Shown here one piece after another: positions 1 to 7,830 of a DNA stretch of 64,000 nt (position 1 is the first letter of the stretch; each line of letters opens with the position of its first letter). The DNA lies in the NCBI GenBank assembly GCA_963695175.1, contig CAVOGG010000003.1, positions 62,001 through 126,000 on the forward strand, given 5' to 3'. This stretch comes from Fodinibacter sp963695175 (GTDB lineage: Bacteria > Actinomycetota > Actinomycetes > Actinomycetales > Dermatophilaceae). The notes under the pieces are model-generated. The model ran no database searches and was not told the DNA's origin. It saw only the letters and a program-made list of their open reading frames with translations. The translations under genes and the position numbers were made by a program.

Positions 1-1
1 T

Positions 2-527
2 CGGGTGGTGCGGTTGTTCACCCGGGCCCAACGGCGCCGGTTGTGGCGGCGGGACCGCTGCTGCACCTACCCCGGGTGCGCCGCCCCCGCTTCCTGGACT
101 CGCGCCCACCACGTGCTGCACTGGGCCGACGGTGGCGCCTCCGACCTCGACAACGCCGCGCTGCTCTGTCGAGCGGCACCACAGCGTGGTGCACCACCGA
201 AGGCTCTGGGCGCAGGTGCGCTCGGCACCGGACGAGCTGGGCCGGTACGTGCTCTGGGACCTGGACCCCGGCAGCTACGACCGGCACCTCGAGGCGAAAC
301 GACGAGAACGGGCCGAGCACGACCCGCCACCACTGACCCGTCAACGACTGCTCGAGCTGGCCGCCGCGATCACCGGCGACGACGACGCCGACCGCCGCCT
401 CGCTGAACGTGACCTCACCGAACACGCCGACGCCCGGTACTGGGCCGAAACCGCGGAAGACCTCGACGACCCGGCCTATCGCTCGGAGCGTGAGGCACGC
501 CTCGCCAGCGTCGAGGCCGTTGCCTGA
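2..527 (+). pseudogene. DUF222/HNH endonuclease-type protein, C-terminal part, frameshifted
   Basis: The frame open from the window edge encodes the start of an HNH domain (Cys-x4-Cys around the CTYPGC motif, then the AHH and LDNAALLC motifs). The reading then has to move by one base near 169-170 to continue as ERHHSVVHH and an acidic helical tail that ends in TGA at 525-527. The N-terminal DUF222 part lies before the window. DUF222-HNH proteins (the 13E12 repeat family of mycobacteria) are multicopy in actinomycetes, and a second copy lies at 26532-28000. The break is one extra C in TGTCGAGCGG. Either the copy is decayed or the sequence has an indel error. Family assignment is firm. Activity is unknown. 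Confidence 0.7.
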
Positions 528-622
528 ACATCCGGCCGCCCCATCCCGGTGGGCCCCGGACACCGTCGCCCGGGTACCGACCGCGAGGCCGTCGCGCAGT
601 CGCGGGACCAGCGGTACCCGGA

Positions 623-1420
623 TCAGCCGCCGAAAGTGGGCGCCTGGTCTGCGTCCTTGCCGTTCACGGAGCGGATGTCGACCGAGAAGCCGCGGCCGAC
701 GTGGTCGCCGTCGAGGTGCTCCACGTGCACGCAGATGCCGGTCTCGACGTCGAGCGCGACCAGGTACGCCGTCGCGTAGGCGAGGTCGGCCTGCCGCGAG
801 CGCAGCGTCGGGCCACCGCTGGCCATCTCGATGTCCTCACTGACCCTCCCGAAGAGCAGCGGGCAGCACGAGCACCGCGGTGAGTACCCCTCCAGCGGCG
901 ACACCTCGGCCCACCACGTCTCGCGCCCGTGCCGCACAGCCGCGTCGAGGCGGTGCACGGCGAGCGCGGGGGGCGGCGCGGCATCCGCACTCCAGACCGG
1001 GCCGGGTTCGCGGAGAGATCCGTCGGCCAGCTCGACCGGGTCGAGCATCGCGACGAACTGGTAGTCCTGCCACACCGGGTCGTCGGACACCCCGCCGGCC
1101 GGGCGCCGCACGACGAAACCGTCGGCGTCCACCTCGACCGGAAGCTCCCAGGCATACGGAAGCTCCACGGTGGGAGCGCCGCGTCCTGCGCCGCCCCGGT
1201 GGACCCGACCTGCGACGTTGCGCACGGCCGGGTCCCGGCGCGGTTCACCGTCGGCAAGCGTCACCGCGAGCCCGACGCCGCGCTCCACGGTGGCGTGCAC
1301 CGTGTGCTCCGGCCCGTGCAGCGGGCGGCGGTGCAGGTCGAACGCGAGCGCGCGCCAGCGCCACGGCGAGGAGCGCGCGAGGCCGCGGAAGCGCTCGGGA
1401 GTCGGGGTCGGCACGCGCAC
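623..1420 (-). CDS. Conserved hypothetical protein with C-S-C-C motif
   Basis: I do not recognise this family. The frame has strong third-position G/C and reads as a soluble mixed alpha/beta protein of about 265 residues, with no signal peptide or membrane segment. Visible marks are an FVVRRPAGG stretch around residue 115, a PVWQDYQFVAMLDP stretch after it, and a cysteine-rich SPRCSCCPLLF motif near residue 195 that could bind metal. GTG at 1418-1420 is chosen because codon quality falls off upstream; GTG at 1414 is an alternative. It is divergent from the riboswitch-controlled ribM. No operon partner is visible. Confidence 0.55.
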   Translation of the reverse strand: MRVPTPTPERFRGLARSSPWRWRALAFDLHRRPLHGPEHTVHATVERGVGLAVTLADGEPRRDPAVRNVAGRVHRGGAGRGAPTVELPYAWELPVEVDADGFVVRRPAGGVSDDPVWQDYQFVAMLDPVELADGSLREPGPVWSADAAPPPALAVHRLDAAVRHGRETWWAEVSPLEGYSPRCSCCPLLFGRVSEDIEMASGGPTLRSRQADLAYATAYLVALDVETGICVHVEHLDGDHVGRGFSVDIRSVNGKDADQAPTFGG

Positions 1421-1545
1421 AGTGCAGCACCCGTGCGCCGTGCCGGTCCACGGGGTTTCCGCACGGACCCCCAGCGGCGGCGGTGACGGAACCCACGACA
1501 AACCACCGAGGACACAGCAAGGCGGTGTGCGGCATACTTCATGGC

Positions 1546-1672
1546 ACGTGCTCCGGGGTCGGTGAAACTCCGAGCCGGCGGTGACAGTCCGCGACCCGAC
1601 CGCAGCCAGCGGCCGGTTGATCAGGTGAAAATCCTGGACCGACGGTGAAAGTCCGGATGGTAGGCAGCACGT
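1546..1672 (+). ncRNA. FMN riboswitch (RFN element)
   Basis: The conserved RFN core is readable: GGTGAAACTCC, then CCGGCGGTGA, CAGTCCGCGA, a variable arm, GGTGAAAATCC, CCGACGGTGAAAGTCCGGATG. A closing P1 stem pairs ACGTGCT (1546-1552) with AGCACGT (1666-1672). RFN elements bind flavin mononucleotide and shut off riboflavin synthesis or uptake genes when FMN is high. It lies on the strand of, and about 105 bases before, the RibM/PnuC-type transporter. A possible -10 (CATACT, 1533-1538) precedes it. Confidence 0.95.
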
Positions 1673-1732
1673 ACGACGGAAGTGCCGGTGGTCAGTCGAC
1701 CCCCGGCTCGCCCGTGGTGCACGGTCCCCGGA

Positions 1733-1770
1733 GTTCGTCCGAGAAGCACAACGAACCCCAAAGGACGAAC
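1733..1770 (+). promoter_or_regulatory. Predicted ribosome-site sequestering hairpin of the FMN riboswitch
   Basis: GTTCGTCC at 1733-1740 is a perfect complement of GGACGAAC at 1763-1770. The second arm overlaps the Shine-Dalgarno AAGGACG (1761-1767) placed 10 bases before the ribM ATG. Folding would hide the ribosome site, so this is the likely expression platform acting on translation. Base pairing is seen directly; switching by FMN is inferred. Confidence 0.6.
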
Positions 1771-1777
1771 ACCTCTC

Positions 1778-2545
1778 ATGAACACCCTCATTGCGGCCAC
1801 TGATCCGTCGCAGAACGTCTTCAAGACGATCATCGACGCGTACATCCCCATCGGCCAGTACAAGCTCTACTGGCTCGAGCTGATCGGAGTCTCGATCGGC
1901 GTCGCCTCGGCCTACCTCGGCATGAAACGTCTTGTCTGGGCGTGGCCGGTCGGCATCACCGCCAACATCATGCTGTTCTTCGTCTACATCGGCGGCGCCT
2001 TCGGGCTCGAGGACCAGCGCGTTCCCCTCTTCGGCCAGTCCGGCCGGCAGGTCTTCTTCATCATCGTCAGCATCTACGGCTGGATCCGCTGGGCGCAGCA
2101 CCGGCGCGCGATGGGCGCCGCCAGCGACGCCCCGGCGATCGTGCCCCGCTGGATGCGCCAGCGCGAACGGGCCGTGCTGGTCGTCGGCTGGCTGGTCGGC
2201 ACCGTGATCGTCCACCAGGCCTTCGTGGCCCTGTGGGAGCTCTCGCCGAACCCGTTCTTCACGCCGCAGTGGTGGTTCTACTGGTGCGACGCCTGGATCT
2301 TCGTCGGCTCCATCGCCGCGACCTACGCGATGGCGCGCGGCTGGAACGAGTTCTGGCTGGCCTGGATCGCCGTCGACCTCGTCGGCGTCCCGCTCGGCTT
2401 CGCCACCGGCTACGTGCCGACCGCCATCATGTACACCTTCTACGGCATGTTCGTGCTGTACGGCTTCACCCAGTGGGTGAAGGTGACGCGTGCCGAGTCG
2501 GCCACGCCGCTCGAGGGTGTCGAGCAGCCCGCGCCGGTCGCCTGA
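1778..2545 (+). CDS. ribM: Riboflavin transporter, PnuC/RibM family
   Basis: A 255-residue membrane protein with about seven hydrophobic segments and the aromatic-rich pattern of PnuC vitamin transporters (WLELIGVSIGVASAYLG near residues 29-45, W-P-x-G-I-x-x-N near 51-58, a WWFYWCDAWIF run near 165-175, W-N-E-F-W near 190). PnuC proteins move nicotinamide riboside, but the RibM branch of actinobacteria takes up riboflavin and is preceded by an FMN riboswitch, as here. The riboswitch decides the substrate call. ATG at 1778 has AAGGACG upstream. The frame runs open further upstream, but that would read through the riboswitch. Monocistronic. Confidence 0.88.
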   Translation: MNTLIAATDPSQNVFKTIIDAYIPIGQYKLYWLELIGVSIGVASAYLGMKRLVWAWPVGITANIMLFFVYIGGAFGLEDQRVPLFGQSGRQVFFIIVSIYGWIRWAQHRRAMGAASDAPAIVPRWMRQRERAVLVVGWLVGTVIVHQAFVALWELSPNPFFTPQWWFYWCDAWIFVGSIAATYAMARGWNEFWLAWIAVDLVGVPLGFATGYVPTAIMYTFYGMFVLYGFTQWVKVTRAESATPLEGVEQPAPVA

Positions 2546-2598
2546 CCGCACGGAGTACCGCCCGCGGACGGGGGCGAGGGGCCACCCCCTCGCCCCCG

Positions 2599-2604
2599 TA
2601 CCCT
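2599..2604 (+). promoter_or_regulatory. -10 box for hisE
   Basis: TACCCT ends 8 bases before the hisE GTG, with no Shine-Dalgarno between, so hisE-hisG is probably read from a leaderless or nearly leaderless mRNA. Confidence 0.4.
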
Positions 2605-2612
2605 TGTCCCTC

Positions 2613-2876
2613 GTGAAGACGTTCGACGACCTGTATGCCGAGCTGGCCGACAAGGCCCGCACCCGCCCACCCGGGTCGGGCACCGTCGCGGCCCTCGACG
2701 CCGGGGTGCACGCCATCGGCAAGAAGATCGTCGAGGAGGCCGCCGAGGTGTGGATGGCCGCCGAGCACGAGGGCACCGAGCGGACCGCGGAGGAGATCAG
2801 CCAGCTGCTCTACCACCTGCAGGTGCTCATGCTCGCGACCGACATCTCGCCCGACGACGTCTACAAGCACCTCTGA
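2613..2876 (+). CDS. hisE: Phosphoribosyl-ATP pyrophosphatase
   Basis: An 87-residue cytosolic enzyme that hydrolyses phosphoribosyl-ATP to phosphoribosyl-AMP and pyrophosphate, the second step of histidine synthesis. The all-alpha MazG-like fold is shown by the metal-binding run KKIVEEAAEVWMAA (residues about 34-47) followed by E-E-I-S-Q-L-L-Y-H. It is a stand-alone HisE, not fused to HisI, which sits separately at 9996. GTG 2613 matches the usual family N-terminus (KTFDDLYAEL). hisG follows after 11 bases. This hisE-hisG order is usual in actinomycetes. Confidence 0.95.
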   Translation: MKTFDDLYAELADKARTRPPGSGTVAALDAGVHAIGKKIVEEAAEVWMAAEHEGTERTAEEISQLLYHLQVLMLATDISPDDVYKHL

Positions 2877-2887
2877 GAGCCACGACC

Positions 2888-3733
2888 ATGCTGCGCATCG
2901 CCGTCCCCAACAAGGGATCCCTGTCCGAGCCCGCCGCCGCCATGCTCAAGGAGGCCGGCTACCGCATCCGCCGCGACCCCAAGGAGCTCGTCGTCAGCGA
3001 CGGCGACAACGGGGTCGAGCTGTTCTACCTGCGCCCCCGCGACATCGCGGTCTACGTCGGCTCAGGCACCGTCGACTGCGGCATCACCGGGCGTGACCTC
3101 CTCCTCGACTCCGGCTCGGCCGCCGTCGAGCTGATGGCCCTGGGCTTCGGGGCGTCCACCTTCCGGTATGCCGCCCGCCCCGGCACCGCGACCGCGATGG
3201 CCGACGTCGCGGGCCACCGGGTCGCGACGAGCTACCCCGGACTGGTCGAGAAGCACCTGGCCGACCACGGCGTCTCGGCCTCGGTGGTGCGCCTCGACGG
3301 TGCCGTCGAGACCGCGATCACCCTCGGGGTCGCCGACGTGATCGCCGACGTCGTCGAGACCGGGCAGACCCTGCGCTCGCAGGGCCTGGAGGTGTTCGGC
3401 GAGCCGATCCTGCGCAGCGAGGCCGTGCTGGTCCGCCGCGAGGGGAGTGAGGAGCACTCGGCCGTCGAGGTGCTGCGCCGCCGGCTGCTCGGGGTCATCA
3501 CCGCCCGCCACTACGTGATGCTCGACTACGACGTCCCGGCGACCCTGGTCGACCGGGCCTGCGCCATCACCCCGGGTCTGGAGTCGCCGACCGTGTCGCA
3601 CCTGCAGAACCGCGACTGGTTCGCGGTGCGCGCCATGGTGCCGCGTTCGAGCACCAACGCGGTGATGGACGAGCTCTACGACCTCGGTGCCCGGGCCATC
3701 CTCGTCACTGACATCACCGCCTGCCGGCTGTGA
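2888..3733 (+). CDS. hisG: ATP phosphoribosyltransferase, long form
   Basis: First enzyme of histidine synthesis, joining ATP and phosphoribosyl pyrophosphate. At 281 residues it is the long hexameric form: two periplasmic-binding-protein-like lobes (residues about 1-200) plus a C-terminal ACT-like regulatory domain (about 210-281) that binds histidine. It therefore needs no HisZ partner. The N-terminus LRIAVPNKGSLSEPAAAML is the canonical start. The active-site strand reads VYVGSGTVDCGITGRDLL near residue 58. Translation of the next gene starts within its stop codon (GTGA). Confidence 0.96.
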   Translation: MLRIAVPNKGSLSEPAAAMLKEAGYRIRRDPKELVVSDGDNGVELFYLRPRDIAVYVGSGTVDCGITGRDLLLDSGSAAVELMALGFGASTFRYAARPGTATAMADVAGHRVATSYPGLVEKHLADHGVSASVVRLDGAVETAITLGVADVIADVVETGQTLRSQGLEVFGEPILRSEAVLVRREGSEEHSAVEVLRRRLLGVITARHYVMLDYDVPATLVDRACAITPGLESPTVSHLQNRDWFAVRAMVPRSSTNAVMDELYDLGARAILVTDITACRL

Positions 3734-4200
3734 CCGACCCGACTCCCGTCCCGCCCCCCACGCCCGCCGACGCGCAGGCCACCTTCCGACCCAGGCGCGG
3801 GCGCTTCCTGCCGCTGGTCATGGCCGGCGTCGCGGTGGTGGTCTGCACGATCGTCGCGATCGGCATGGGTGCTGCCGGTGAGTGGCAGGTCGGCGACCAG
3901 CTGGCCCTGGTCGGGCTGGGCCTCGCGATGGCGGCCTTCCTCGGCCGGTACGCGAGCATCAAGGCGGTCCCCGACGTCGCCGGTCTCACGGTGCGCAACC
4001 TGATGCTGACCCGCACCGTGACGTGGGACGAGGTCATCGAGGTGCGATTTCCCGACGGCGCACCGTGGGTGACCCTGGAGCTCGACGACGGTGACGAGCT
4101 GGCGGTGATGGCGATCCAGCGGGCCGACGGCCGGCTCGGTCGCGACGAGGCGATGCGGCTCGCGCGGATCGTCGACCGGCACTGGGACGCCCGCGCTTGA
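3730..4200 (+). CDS. PH-domain membrane protein
   Basis: A 156-residue protein with a proline-rich N-terminus, two hydrophobic segments (about residues 33-52 and 60-78) and a C-terminal bacterial PH-like domain (about 80-150: VPDVAGLTVRN, then VTWDEVIEVRFPDG). This is the DUF2581/bPH_6 type found next to hisG or ribosome-associated genes in actinomycetes. Its role is unknown. GTG 3730 overlaps the hisG stop by four bases, so it is translationally coupled to the hisE-hisG unit. Confidence 0.8.
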   Translation: MTDPTPVPPPTPADAQATFRPRRGRFLPLVMAGVAVVVCTIVAIGMGAAGEWQVGDQLALVGLGLAMAAFLGRYASIKAVPDVAGLTVRNLMLTRTVTWDEVIEVRFPDGAPWVTLELDDGDELAVMAIQRADGRLGRDEAMRLARIVDRHWDARA

Positions 4201-4219
4201 CGGCATCCATTGGTCGGTG

Positions 4220-4230
4220 CTTATGATAAG
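4220..4230 (+). promoter_or_regulatory. Palindromic operator-like site over the arsR-family -10 box
   Basis: CTTAT-G-ATAAG is a perfect 5+1+5 inverted repeat. It contains TATGAT (4222-4227), a -10 box five bases before the regulator ATG. ArsR-family repressors bind short A/T-rich inverted repeats at their own promoters, so autoregulation is the simple reading. Confidence 0.55.
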
Positions 4231-4232
4231 TG

Positions 4233-4544
4233 ATGGCCGATGAAGCACGAGTCCTCGACGCCCTCGGCGACCCCACCCGGCGGGCCGTCCTCGAGCTGCT
4301 GCGCGGCGGCGAGCAGAGCGTCCGTGAGCTGACCGACGCCACGGAGGTCAGCCAGCCGGCGGTCTCCCAGCACCTGAGGGTGCTGCGCGACGCCGGCCTG
4401 GTGACGGTGCGCCCCGAGGGCACCCGCCGGCTCTACCGCGTCGACCTCGACGGCCTCGCCGGCCTGCGGGCCTGGGTCGACGCGTTCTGGGACGACGCCC
4501 TCGCGGCCTTCGTCGCCCACGCCGAGGGTGAGGTGCGCTCGTGA
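4233..4544 (+). CDS. ArsR-family winged-helix transcriptional regulator
   Basis: A 103-residue DNA-binding protein with the ArsR winged-helix fold: RVLDALGDPTRRAVLELL (residues about 6-23), recognition helix VSQPAVSQHLRVLRDAGLV (about 42-60), wing VRPEGTRRLYRVD (about 62-74). No metal-binding cysteine pair is present, so it is likely one of the metal-independent members that sit before SRPBCC/AHSA1 genes. It overlaps the downstream SRPBCC gene by four bases. ATG 4233 is preferred over GTG 4230 because of the family N-terminus and the -10 spacing. Confidence 0.88.
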   Translation: MADEARVLDALGDPTRRAVLELLRGGEQSVRELTDATEVSQPAVSQHLRVLRDAGLVTVRPEGTRRLYRVDLDGLAGLRAWVDAFWDDALAAFVAHAEGEVRS

Positions 4545-5482
4545 GCCGGGCTGCGGCATCCGGGCCGCCGCCGGTGCTCCGCTCGGCGCACGTCGCCCGC
4601 CCGCTCGACGAGACGTTCGCGGTCTTCACCCGGCAGATCGGCGCGTGGTGGCCGCTGCCCACGCACGGCCTGTTCGGCGCGGATGCCGGTGGCCTCGGTT
4701 TCGAGGGCGGCCTCCTCGTCGAGCGGGCCGTCGACGGGCGCACCTGCGTCTGGGGCGAGGTGCTGCACTGGGACCCGCCGCACCGGGTGGTGCTCACCTG
4801 GCACCCGGGCACGGACGCCGACGACGCGTCCGAGGTGGAGGTGCGCTTCACGGCATCCGACGGTGGCGGCACCCGCGTCGAGCTCGAGCACCGCGGCTGG
4901 GAGCGCTTCGGCGACAGCGCGATGCTGCGGCGGCACGGCTACGTCGGCCCGGGGGCCTGGGGGCACGTGCTCGACCACTTCGCCGACGTCGCCGACGAAC
5001 GCCCGGATGCCGCGGACCTCACCGCCCTCGCCGCGGCCTACGACGCGTTCTTCGCCGAGGCGGAGCGGGGCGGGTTCGGGCCACCGCCACCGGGTGAGTG
5101 GGATGCCGCCCGGGTGCTCGCGCACGTCGCCCTCAACGACCTCGCGATGACCGCGACGGCGCACGGGCTGGTGCACGGGCGCACCGCGCCGGTCTTCGGC
5201 AACGTCACCTGCCAGGACCCGCAGGTGCTCACCGACTGGGTCGCGGCAACCGGGGACCTCACGGCCCTCGTGGCGCGGGGCCGCGAGCTGGCCGAGACGC
5301 TCATCGCGGCGACGGCTCGGCTCGACCCCGACCAGCTCGCCACCGCGGTGGCGTGCCGGCTGTTCCACGACGGCGAGCTCGTGCTCGACGAGCCGATGCC
5401 GTGGGGTCGCCTCGCGATCGACGGCCAGGCCGGCCGCCACCTGCCGGCGCACACCGGCCAGCTGAGCGACCTCAGGTCCTGA
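4541..5482 (+). CDS. SRPBCC (AHSA1-like) domain fused to DinB-like domain
   Basis: A 313-residue two-domain protein. Residues about 10-155 are an AHSA1/START-type SRPBCC hydrophobic-ligand fold (RPLDETFAVFTRQIGAWWPL, V-L-H-W-D-P-P-H-R-V-V-L-T-W, E-L-E-H-R-G-W). Residues about 160-313 resemble the four-helix DinB/mycothiol-dependent family (W-D-A-A-R-V-L-A-H-V-A-L-N-D, later D-G-Q-A-G-R-H-L-P-A-H-T-G-Q-L). Stand-alone SRPBCC genes often follow ArsR regulators; here the second domain is appended. GTG 4541 overlaps the regulator stop (GTGA). The substrate is unknown. The 3' end overlaps the converging MFS gene by 11 bases. Confidence 0.8.
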   Translation: MSRAAASGPPPVLRSAHVARPLDETFAVFTRQIGAWWPLPTHGLFGADAGGLGFEGGLLVERAVDGRTCVWGEVLHWDPPHRVVLTWHPGTDADDASEVEVRFTASDGGGTRVELEHRGWERFGDSAMLRRHGYVGPGAWGHVLDHFADVADERPDAADLTALAAAYDAFFAEAERGGFGPPPPGEWDAARVLAHVALNDLAMTATAHGLVHGRTAPVFGNVTCQDPQVLTDWVAATGDLTALVARGRELAETLIAATARLDPDQLATAVACRLFHDGELVLDEPMPWGRLAIDGQAGRHLPAHTGQLSDLRS

Positions 5483-6737
5483 CCTGCTCCAGTGTCGCGT
5501 CCTCGTCGCCCACGCGCGGCAGCCCCGGCCGCAGCTGGAAGGCGAACACCAGCTGCGGCACCGCGACCAGGGCCAGCAGGGCCCACAGTGCGGCGAAGCT
5601 GCCGGTGACGTCCTCGACCGCGCCCATCGTGGCGGGCCCGAAGGACGCGATCGTGTAGCTGACCAGGAACGCCATGGCGGTCAGCCGGGCGCTGTCCCGC
5701 GGCGTCGCGGCGTACCGCACCAGCAGGGCGAGGCCGAGCGCGAAGCAGGCGCCCTGCCCGGCGCCGAGCAGCAGCGCCCACACCCACGGGGCGGCCTGCG
5801 GGGCCAGCCACACCCCGACCTCGCCCGAGCCGCCGAGCAGGGTGGCCGCCACGAGGAGCACGCGGGCGTCGCCGACGTGGTCGAGGAGGGCGGGGGCGAG
5901 CAGTCCGGACACGAGCTGGGCCCCGGTGAAGACGGCCATCAGCAGGCCGGCCTCCCGGGCGCTCCAGCCGACCGACTCGTAGGTCGGGGCCAGCCAGGCG
6001 AGCGAGGAGTAGAACTGCCACGACTGGAAGGCCAGGAAGATGGCGAGCAGCCACGCGGTCAGGCTGGCCCACGGCAGCGCGTGCGAGACGTCGGCGGGCT
6101 GGGCGTCGGGCACGGTGTGCCGCCGCGCCGCCCGGGCCATCGGCACCCAGGCGAGCAGGGCGAGTGCCGCGAGCGGCGCCCAGGCGAGCAGGGATGCCGA
6201 CCAGCCACCGAGCGCGTCGGCCAGCGGAACCGCGGTGGCCGAGGCCACCGCGGCCAGGCCCATCATCGCCACCATGGTCAGCCCGGTGCCCAACCCGGAG
6301 CGGGAGGCGGGGAAGACCGTCTTGACGACACCGGGCAGCAGCGTGCCGGCCAGCGCGATACCGGCGCCGGCGACGACCGTTCCGGCGTAGAGCGACCAGA
6401 CCTGCCCGCCGCCGATGCCGCGCAGCACCAGCCCGGCCAGGACGAGCGTGATGCCGCCACCGACCGCCGTCGCGGTGCCGACCCGGCGGGCCACCTGGTT
6501 CGCGACCGGGGCGAGCAGGCCCATGCACAGCACGGGCAGGGTGGTGAGCACGCCCATCCAGGCACTGCTGAGGCCGAGGTCGGCACGGATGGTCTGGGCG
6601 AGCGGCGGCAGGCTCGCCATCAGGGTGCGCAGGTTCGCGGCGACGAGCACCAGCGAGCTGACGACGGCCCAGGTCGGCACCCCGTGCGGGTGGCGGGGTG
6701 CAGCGGCATCCGGGCTGGTGGTCACCGACCCGAGCAT
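5472..6737 (-). CDS. MFS transporter, CynX/NimT-like
   Basis: A 421-residue inner-membrane carrier with about twelve hydrophobic helices in two halves and a long loop near residues 200-225. The N-terminal motif VAANLRTLMASLPPLAQTIR and the GMGLLAPVANQVARRVG loop resemble the CynX/NimT (cyanate, 2-nitroimidazole) branch of the major facilitator superfamily. The substrate cannot be told. Start choices are ATG 6737 or GTG 6725, which gives the family-like VTTSPD start and lies 7 bases after an AATGCT that could be a weak -10. Single gene converging on the SRPBCC fusion. Confidence 0.8.
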   Translation of the reverse strand: MLGSVTTSPDAAAPRHPHGVPTWAVVSSLVLVAANLRTLMASLPPLAQTIRADLGLSSAWMGVLTTLPVLCMGLLAPVANQVARRVGTATAVGGGITLVLAGLVLRGIGGGQVWSLYAGTVVAGAGIALAGTLLPGVVKTVFPASRSGLGTGLTMVAMMGLAAVASATAVPLADALGGWSASLLAWAPLAALALLAWVPMARAARRHTVPDAQPADVSHALPWASLTAWLLAIFLAFQSWQFYSSLAWLAPTYESVGWSAREAGLLMAVFTGAQLVSGLLAPALLDHVGDARVLLVAATLLGGSGEVGVWLAPQAAPWVWALLLGAGQGACFALGLALLVRYAATPRDSARLTAMAFLVSYTIASFGPATMGAVEDVTGSFAALWALLALVAVPQLVFAFQLRPGLPRVGDEDATLEQVRT

Positions 6738-6747
6738 TCCAGAGCCG

Positions 6748-7830
6748 TCAGGGCAGGTGGGACTCGGGCACGCTCTGGAGGGCCTCGTCGTAGTCGACGC
6801 CGGCCACGACGAGCAGGTCGACGACCATCGACCTGACTTGTCCTCGCAGCATCTCGGCAGACAGCCCGGCCGACGGGTCGACCCGGGCCGACAGCCCTGC
6901 GACCCGCTCCAGCACCCGGCGGGCGGCCGACGGGGTCGCGTGCTCGTCGAGCACCCGGGCGAGGTCCTCGGCGGCGTCGGCCAGCGACTCGACGAGGTCG
7001 ACGTAGCGAGCCGGCACGGCTTCCTGGCGCGCGACCGCGACGGAGGCCCGCCGGGCGAGCACCCGCAGGTTGCGCACGCACCGGTCGAGCGGGACGACGA
7101 GGGCGGAGGCGGCCTCGGCGGCCGGGCCGTGCCCGCGCAGCAGCGGCGACTGGCGCACGACCGCCACCCCCTCGGCCGCGGCCGTGCGCAGCTCGGCCAG
7201 CTGGCCCTCCAGCGAGCGGGCGCCGTCGAGGGCCGCGGACGCCAGCCCCCGGTCGCTGCGGCGCAGGGCGTCGACGACGTCGCGCAGCGTGGACGCGATG
7301 CCCCGCACGGTGCGGGCGGCCTCGGCGCGGGGCCGCCGCACCGGCGAGGTCGGGGCGACGGCCCCGATGACCAGCGCGACCAGCCCCCCGACCAGGGCGT
7401 CGAGCCAGCGGGACAGCGCCGCGTCCTGGCTGACGACGAGCGCCACGATGAACACCGACTGGACGCCGGCCTGGATGACGAGCAGCTGACCGGACGACAC
7501 GACGATCGCGATGGCCATCGCCAGCACGACCACCACGGCCATCTGCCACGGCCCGGCGCCGAGCACGGTCACGATGAGGTCGCCGACGAGCACGCCGATC
7601 GCCACCCCGACGGTCACCTCGACGATGCGCCGCAGCCGCTGGCCGTAGGTCAGGCCGAGGCAGAGGATCGCCGTGACCGGCGCGAAGAACGGCGTGGCGT
7701 GCCCGAGCACCTTGCTGGCCACGAGCCACGCGACGAACACCGCCACCCCGATCTGCACGAGGAAGACCCAGCGGGTGCGCAGCCGACCCAGGCGACGCTC
7801 CACCTCGGGGCGCAGGTCGTCGAGGTTCAC
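6748..7830 (-). CDS. FUSC/aromatic acid exporter-type membrane protein
   Basis: A 360-residue protein with an N-terminal block of about six membrane helices (residues 22-165; V-F-L-V-Q-I-G-V-A-V-F-V-A-W-L-V, F-F-A-P-V-T-A-I-L-C-L-G-L-T-Y) and a long C-terminal alpha-helical cytoplasmic region (about 170-355). The layout fits the FUSC/ArAE family. Homologues export aromatic acids or related weak acids, but the substrate here is unknown. GTG 7830 overlaps the stop of the P-loop kinase gene upstream by four bases, so the two form an operon. Confidence 0.75.
   Translation of the reverse strand: MNLDDLRPEVERRLGRLRTRWVFLVQIGVAVFVAWLVASKVLGHATPFFAPVTAILCLGLTYGQRLRRIVEVTVGVAIGVLVGDLIVTVLGAGPWQMAVVVVLAMAIAIVVSSGQLLVIQAGVQSVFIVALVVSQDAALSRWLDALVGGLVALVIGAVAPTSPVRRPRAEAARTVRGIASTLRDVVDALRRSDRGLASAALDGARSLEGQLAELRTAAAEGVAVVRQSPLLRGHGPAAEAASALVVPLDRCVRNLRVLARRASVAVARQEAVPARYVDLVESLADAAEDLARVLDEHATPSAARRVLERVAGLSARVDPSAGLSAEMLRGQVRSMVVDLLVVAGVDYDEALQSVPESHLP

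Noticed and set aside
1421..2776. N-terminal extension of the minus-strand gene at 623 up to 2776
   Set aside because: It would run antisense through the FMN riboswitch and ribM; codon quality is coding-like only below about 1420.
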